Of a DNA stretch of 64,000 nucleotides, positions 58,234-64,000 are shown one piece after another. The stretch is taken from NCBI GenBank assembly GCA_001910725.1, contig MJGA01000004.1, positions 310,001 to 374,000 on the forward strand. The letters are read 5' to 3'. Each line of letters begins with the position of its first letter. The first letter of the stretch is position 1. This DNA is from Phanerodontia chrysosporium (taxonomy: Eukaryota > Basidiomycota > Agaricomycetes > Polyporales > Phanerochaetaceae). The position numbers and the translations under genes were made by a program. The notes beneath the pieces were generated by a model that was not told where the DNA came from, searched no databases, and worked only from the letters and a program-made list of their open reading frames with translations.

Positions 58234-59276
58234 ACAACCCAATACACAGAATTCAGGACGTTCTCTTCCCTGTGCTACTCTCATCTTGCAGCATGCTATT
58301 GAGACAACTGCCCTGAGGGCCATTATGTATGAGGCGTTCTGTCGTCCCCAGGGGGTACGTTTCCTTGACCATGACCCGTGCGTTTTATCCTCCATTTCTC
58401 TCGCTGCCCTTACCTCCCCACGACACTATCTTGGTCTCCATGATCGCCCAAGACCAACGTGAACTTCCGTCATTTATGAATTCGGTGTGTAGTCATTGGC
58501 TGGTAACGCCGCCACAGACAATGAGACGGGCCCGGGGAATATGTGATGGTGCCGAAAGCCCCCCCCCCCCCCCCTGCATGCGGCTTACCGTGTCGTAAGG
58601 ATGTGTACGAGGTATCGACGGGGATCAGCAGCGGGGAACATACTCATTGTCCCTGAGGTGCCCGGGCTCACGCTAGAAGACGCAGCGATTCGGTTACGAC
58701 AGTGATGCTAATGTCTCCTGACGTACAGCGGTACCGACAAGACACGTTACGTCAGCAAACAGTGCGTAAAATAGGTGAGACCGAGACCAATAGCCTTGCA
58801 CATTCTTGACTTTCCTGTTAAAGACTCGCACCGGAGGTACGGTGTTTCCCTTGGTGAGTCAGACTCGCTGGTTAGGGTTTGGCGGGTTCTCACGCCGTCC
58901 GCCTTGCCTCGTCCACGTTGCAGGCAGCTGGACATCGCGTACGCTCACAATTGTCCGATGTAGTTCGCCGTCTACTCCTCGCGAATCTCTCCGCAGCGGT
59001 TCGTTGCAACGAGGCCGCGATTACAGAGACAGCGAAGTTGCCAAAAATGGCATAAGGTCACGTGATGGGCTTTGTTTTCAGGTCGTACTTTTGCCCCGCC
59101 CGTCCGACCCGCCTCTCGTCGCCCTCCTACTCCCCCCGCCTCTGCTCTGCTAAAAGCTCCTTCGAGCACCGCCTAATCCGACCTTTTTTGTGAGTGCGCC
59201 ACCCTCGTTTACGTCGGTTCGAGCGGGGGACGAAACTGAAACTATGTCCTGATCTGCCCCAGTTATACTCGCTCAA
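58234..59276. other. Intergenic with poly-C tract
   Basis: About 1.04 kb. A run of about fourteen C lies near 58560-58574. No gene is supported. The right end holds the Gis2-like gene's promoter. Confidence 0.5.
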
Positions 59277-60539
59277 ATGGCCGGACGTGGATGCTACAAC
59301 TGCGGTGGCTGTGAGTGTCCTCACTTTCCCTCTGAGTACCCTCCCGGACGCACCGAGATTTTCGTCGCCGCGAGCAGACGGAGTCTGCACGGTCGACGCG
59401 TGACTGCTCTGCCACCCGGGAGGTCTGCCGAGCCAAGCCGTGCGCCGCGCTCTGTCGCGAGCAGGCGCGAGCTCTTGTCCGTTGCAATCATACCCCCCTG
59501 AGCTGATACCCCCATTACAGTCGGTCACCAAGCCGCCGCCTGCCCGAAGGAACAGCCCACCTGGTACGAACACTTCCCCCATGCTCCTTCTGATGTTCCG
59601 TAATGAACGCAATATGATTTAGCTATAACTGTGAGTGCTCACCATTTTCCATGCGACACTTCCACGCTCACGCCACACACCCCAGGCGGAGGCGACGGCC
59701 ACCTGTCGAAGGACTGCACCGAGGCCGCAAAGCCCAAGGCATGCTATAGGTGTGGCGCGGAGGGTCACCTGGTGCGTCGTCCACCGTGTGCTGCCTCGTC
59801 GTTCGTACTGACCAGACCGCAGTCGCGCGACTGCACCGAGAACGCCGCCGACACCGGCGCCGCTGCCGTTGGTCAGGAGTGCTACCGCTGCGGCCAGGTT
59901 GGGCACATCGCCCGTGCGTGCCCCAACGCTGCGTCGAACACCCGCGCAAACTTCGGCTCGGCCGGCGGCTCCCAAAAGACCTGGTGAGCATACACACAGT
60001 CTCTCCGTCGCCAACCAGGATGACTTACACGCATATAGCTTCTCCTGCGGCGGTGTAGGTCACCTCCAGCGCGACTGCGTCCAGGGTCCGAAGTGCTACA
60101 ACTGCTCCGGCATCGTGAGTCCCTTCCAATTTGTATTTGGCTAGCGCTCGGCATTCCGACTTGAAGACGTTCTATCCGCGCACATCGACAGCGTGTCCGA
60201 ATTCGTGGCGCCGATACGTAGCAGCTGGCGAACCCCGCGCAGCGTTACGTGATGGTTTCCCCAGGACCCGCAGTGCTGCATACAGGCGCGCTCGTGGAAA
60301 CATCGCGTCGCAGCCCGATCTCGTCCTGAATGAAGAGCCCCATACTGACATGTTCACTTCTCTAGGGACACATGTCGAAGGACTGCAAGCAGCCCCAGCG
60401 TCGGGCGTGCTACAACTGCGGATCCGAAGGGTGGGTTCCTCGATAACCTTTCGACCATTCCCGGACTGACTTTGACTCCAGCCACATCTCCCGAGAGTGC
60501 CCCAGCGCCGCGAACCAGGCAGTCACTGAGGGTGCCTAA
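59277..60539 (+). CDS. GIS2: CNBP/Gis2-type protein with seven CCHC zinc knuckles
   Basis: Eight exons (about 59277-59310, 59521-59563, 59623-59630, 59686-59771, 59823-59983, 60039-60114, 60366-60430, 60482-60539) splice to 176 aa. Seven CX2CX4HX4C knuckles follow one another: CYNCGGFGHQAAAC, CYNCGGDGHLSKDC, CYRCGAEGHLSRDC, CYRCGQVGHIARAC, CFSCGGVGHLQRDC, CYNCSGIGHMSKDC and CYNCGSEGHISREC. The family (human CNBP, yeast Gis2, fission yeast Byr3) binds single-stranded nucleic acid and mRNA and acts in translation. Most introns fall inside knuckles. Exon 3 is a micro-exon of 8 bases and completes the first Cys of knuckle 2; skipping it would break the frame. Confidence 0.93.
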
Positions 60540-60901
60540 TTCATTTCGCTTTCCACACTCGTTTTCATTGCGGCACGACTTGTATGACCGACGATTTACG
60601 ACGAGTGTAGCATTCCCCTTTAGTGTATTCTCGAGTAGTTGTTTCTTGCTCTGGGCACTCCTTATACTACGACGCAAAACACCCTCGTGCCTCATGTCGC
60701 AGTCCATCGACCCTGCAGGATTGCGGTTCCGGCTGAAGACCGTGCGAGACATCTCTCGACTGCATCGAGGCCGTCGGCGGAGAGGCTGGCGCCTAATACC
60801 GGGCAGCGCCGGGGGGAGCCGAACCTCTCAGATTACGGCCATTCCCTACGAATTAAACACCCACCTTTCCTCCTTCCTCGTCGTCGTCCACAGCGTTGAC
60901 A
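60540..60901. other. Intergenic, promoter of the COX gene
   Basis: About 360 bases between two plus-strand housekeeping genes. No gene is supported. Confidence 0.5.
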
Positions 60902-61792
60902 ATGCAAGCTTTGCGCCTGGCGCGTCCTCGAGTCTCTCTCCGTGCCGTGAGCGGCGTGCGAACCATCGCGGCGTCGGCCAACTCGTCTGCCGCGCACGCT
61001 GCCCCTCAGACGACGACCGCCTCCTCGGTCATCCCACTCAGCAACGTCGAGGCCCAGTGGGAGCGCCTCTCGTCCCAGGAGCAGCTCGCTGTGCACCAGC
61101 AGCTCGAGGAGATCCAGAAGCGCGACTGGAAGACCCTCTCCATTGACGAGAAGAAGGCCGGTGCGTCGACTTTTTTCGCTTTCGCACAATTGCCTCGTTG
61201 CCGTGTCCGTCCGCGCACAAGTGCCTCGTGTACCGCGTTCGTCGGGCACGCGCGGGCGGCGTGTACCAGTCAGCCAACGTGTACGTGTCTTGCTGACCCC
61301 GCGCGCGACCGACAGCGTACTACGTCGCCTTCGGCCCCCATGGCCCCCGCAAGCCCGTGACACCGCCTGGCGGCAACCTCAAAATCGCGGTCGCGACCCT
61401 CGGCCTCATCGCCGTCACCGGTGCCATCTTCGCCACCATCCGCTCGCGCGGTGAGTCGTCGGTTCCGCTGTCCTGCGTGCTCCACCCGCCCCCTGTCACC
61501 GCGCGCTGCCCGCGCTCCGGGAACGCGCGACGGGCGGGCGGGCGGGCACACAGTCTCCTGTTCGCACGCACGCGCTGACACGCTTCGCCTTCTCCTGCAG
61601 CGCCGCCACCGCCGAGGACCATCAACAAGGAGTGGGAGGAGGCCTCCAACCAGCGTGCTCTCGAGATGAAGCTCGACCCCATCAGCGGTGCGTACGCGGC
61701 GCGAACTTGGGCGCCATCCTTGACTCTTACCCCGCCGCGCAGGCATCTCCTCCGAGGGCTACAAGGGCAAGGGCTTCGTCACACACAAATAG
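60902..61792 (+). CDS. COX5: Cytochrome c oxidase subunit IV (yeast Cox5 family)
   Basis: Four exons (60902-61160, 61316-61450, 61601-61687, 61743-61792) give 176 aa. The N-terminus is a basic mitochondrial presequence (MQALRLARPRVSLRAVSGVR). The mature part reads VEAQWERLSSQEQLAVHQQ, then RDWKTLSIDEKKAAYYVAFG, a single membrane helix (LKIAVATLGLIAVTGAIFAT) and NKEWEEASNQRALEMK. This is the nuclear-encoded core-associated subunit IV of complex IV, Cox5a/b in yeast, in the inner mitochondrial membrane. Introns are canonical and GC-rich. AATAAA at about 61941 lies some 150 bases past the stop and may serve as the poly(A) signal. Confidence 0.92.
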
Positions 61793-62295
61793 AGGGCTCC
61801 TCGCTGTCGGCGTTGAGTGTCCAACGCCTAGCACTGGTGCGGCGGAACTCGAGTCGTCGGTACCGCTTCCCGCGATCATATTTACATGGAACTTGTATCC
61901 CGAACTCTCGCAAACGCGCCGACGCTCTCTGCCCTTCCCAAATAAACTACTGTGGCTTTTTGCTAATGGACGTAGCTCGGCGTGTGCATGCATGGCCCTG
62001 ACATCACATCTCGGTATTTCTTTGCGCCTAAAGTACGGGGTCCAAGTCCTCGTACAGTATCAATGGCCAAGCAACTGGGTTGCATGCACTTGCACTCTGT
62101 ATGCATTCGTCCACCACACAACAGAGTCGACTCCTATCTGACTTTTCCGGCAAGCTCTTTCGGCACACGAGTCTGCTCACAACTTCATCACCTTAGTCCT
62201 GAGTCCTGAGCACCAAACAACCTCGTTGGAGGATCAAGCTTCGGAATCAGCGAAGTAAAGGTCCACGGTACATATAATACACAGAGTGAGAGCAA
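61793..62295. other. Intergenic between convergent genes
   Basis: About 500 bases. Contains AATAAA at about 61941, a candidate poly(A) signal for the COX gene. Short overlapping frames here are not supported as genes. Confidence 0.5.
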
Positions 62296-63518
62296 CTATA
62301 TCGGCTGGTCAGGGTCTGCCGACTTTGACACCGCCTTGTCCGTCTTCTTCTCATCCTCTTTCTTCTTCTCCTTGCTGTTCTTCTCCTTCTCCTTCGCGTC
62401 CTTGCCCTTGCCCTCCTCGAGCTCAGCCTTACCCAACGACGCCTTGTTGTCGACGAGCGCGTGCAGGGCAATGACGGCGCGGAGGAGACTGCTGAGGTAC
62501 ACGACGAGCAGCTCGTCGTTTGTCGTCGACGCAAAACTCGCCGTCGTCTCGGGGTCGTTCAAGTTCGGGAGCAGGTTCAGCGCGTCCTGCAGGTGGTACA
62601 GGATCTGGTGGTTCACGGGCATGCGACCCGCTCCGACGTCGACGAGGTATTTCTGGATGTCGGAGATGCGTGACTGCAGACCGCGCAGCGACGCGAGTTG
62701 CTCTGATACGCGTGTTGACAGCGTCGTCGTCGTCGAGTCCTTGATGTCGCGCAGCAGGTGCTCGACACCAATCTCCTCTGCTTCTTCGGCTTCGATCGCG
62801 GACGGAACGTGCAGGAACGTCTTGCGCGTCTCTGTACCATCCTAAAGAGCCAGTCAATACACGCCCTCAGTCATGCGTTGAGACACAAGACTCACGTCCT
62901 TGATCTCCTCGACGGCAAAGTATGCGTCTGTGGGGATGCCGACAGTGTGTGGTCGTACGTCGACGATGACCATGACGGGCCGTGCAATATACCGCTTGAG
63001 AAGGTCGTTGATCTCTTGGTCTGAGGCTCGCAGCTTAGGCCCGTATGGTACCACCCAATCATCTTCTCCCGAGCTAGACGCAACGCAACTCAGCCGGGCT
63101 AGGGACGGACGGAGGAGCGGACTTACCTACCGTTGACCTTTTTGAACATCTCCCACATGCCCTCGATGTAGTTATGGTCCAGGAACCATGTCTTCGGGTC
63201 CTTCTCGTCCTCCTCGAAGGGGATACCGAAAGAGTTGGCGACGTTGATCGTCTTGCCATTGTCCTGGCCGAGCAGAACACCGATTACTCGCTTCGACGAG
63301 CCCTTGGGCACTGAGCGTGCATGGTGATCCGCTACTGAGAGTAGCACAAGGGGTGGACAACTGATTGTTGCTCGTAAGCATAGGGTATGATTTATGACGC
63401 GTAGAGCGTACCGACTGTTGTACTGGCAAGTGCAGTGAGCTATAGGGTGTCGGAAGTGAGTCCATTAGGTATAAAATAGTCGTCCAGTGCTCACCTGCTC
63501 CGTAGTCGTCGCTACCAT
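62296..63518 (-). CDS. RPN8: 26S proteasome regulatory subunit Rpn8
   Basis: Minus strand, ATG 63518. Two tiny exons (63495-63518 and 63412-63439) precede the MPN domain: [16 protein letters not shown], then [13 protein letters not shown] and [20 protein letters not shown] later exon holds [31 protein letters not shown] and [11 protein letters not shown]. The helical C-terminal half ends in a Lys/Glu-rich tail ([17 protein letters not shown]). It is an MPN protein of the lid that pairs with the deubiquitinase Rpn11. It lacks the full JAMM zinc motif, as expected for catalytically inactive Rpn8. Introns are canonical and all junctions keep frame. Confidence 0.93.
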
Positions 63519-64000
63519 CGTTCAATACGTATCGGTTTGTGGGACGGAAAGAGGGACGAACGGAGGGGATGGAGTGTAATGAAGATGCGTGCGCACCGCG
63601 TACGCGTCCTTGTCGTCAAATAGGCGCCTATACCCTTATTGGGCTTATGTCGGCGGACGACATATGTACGGCACGCGTTCACATACGCAGGCATCCTCCG
63701 TCAGGACATGTCGCTCGAACGAGATTACTCAAGTCAAGTTACACTATGGTTCACCAACAGATGAAGTGCGGTATCTATAACGAAGTACGTATTATAAGAT
63801 CTTCTGCCGCGCTGCGCTCAAGAGTTTCACCGCGGCTTTATATCTACACGACGAGTGGAATATGAAACTGGGATCGGTCCGCGATAACCTTTTGTACAAG
63901 TCCGATCAGCGAATTCGCATGTCTTGCGAGAAAGCTTGCACCTAGACCCAGACCTAGCAGCACCTTGGGTATCTTCCGAGACGGCTCTGACATCAACGCA
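63519..64000. other. Right-edge intergenic region
   Basis: Upstream region of the Rpn8 gene, to the window edge. No gene is supported; frames are short. A neighbour may begin beyond the edge. Confidence 0.45.

Noticed and set aside
58850..58885. TTAGGG-like string as a telomere remnant
   Set aside because: Only one partial unit (GTTAGGGTTTGG) is present, with no tandem array.

Overview
The window is nuclear DNA of a filamentous basidiomycete, most likely an Agaricomycete and perhaps Polyporales. The evidence is dense gene packing on both strands, many 40-65 nt GT..AG introns, TATA boxes 65-85 bp before several starts, large lineage-specific BTB, F-box and HET families, and a Plavaka-type (KDZ superfamily) DNA transposon. 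I saw no rRNA, convincing tRNA, CRISPR array or viral gene. The order assignment is inference.

Layout. 1-4.5 kb: a 5'-partial C-terminally anchored protein and a type I membrane protein. 6.3-10.9 kb: an F-box protein, a short-chain dehydrogenase and a BTB protein. 11.2-14.8 kb: a small secreted Kre9/Knh1-like protein, a metaxin/Sam37-like mitochondrial import subunit and a small unknown gene. 16.1-25.6 kb: two minus-strand BTB paralogues, one decayed and one intact, on either side of a 6.7-kb Plavaka element. The element has short terminal inverted repeats, arrays of TGTAGG/CCTACA near both ends, an apparently intact 976-aa transposase and a DUF6532-type gene with a premature stop. 26.0-32.9 kb: a many-exon membrane protein and two F-box-like genes. 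34.0-46.2 kb: three allantoate-permease-type MFS transporters with a short-chain dehydrogenase pseudogene between two of them. 47.8-53.4 kb: a myotubularin-type phosphoinositide phosphatase and a HET-domain protein. 53.9-55.5 kb: a C2HC zinc-finger protein. 56.6-63.5 kb: a GFA/CENP-V-type protein and then conserved housekeeping genes, namely F1 ATP synthase epsilon, a CNBP/Gis2 zinc-knuckle protein, cytochrome c oxidase subunit IV/5 and proteasome subunit Rpn8.

Two gene climates are visible. The right end is compact, conserved and intact. The left and middle are accessory DNA with duplicated families, a transposon and relics. Several genes there, and also the conserved myotubularin and metaxin genes, are broken by apparent single-base deletions. 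This may be genuine decay or uncorrected base-calling deletions in the assembly, and the two should be told apart before any gene is called dead.

No coherent new multi-gene system stands out. The best leads are the intact-looking transposon with its second gene, its insertion between BTB paralogues, and the exon-sized dehydrogenase relic inside the transporter cluster.
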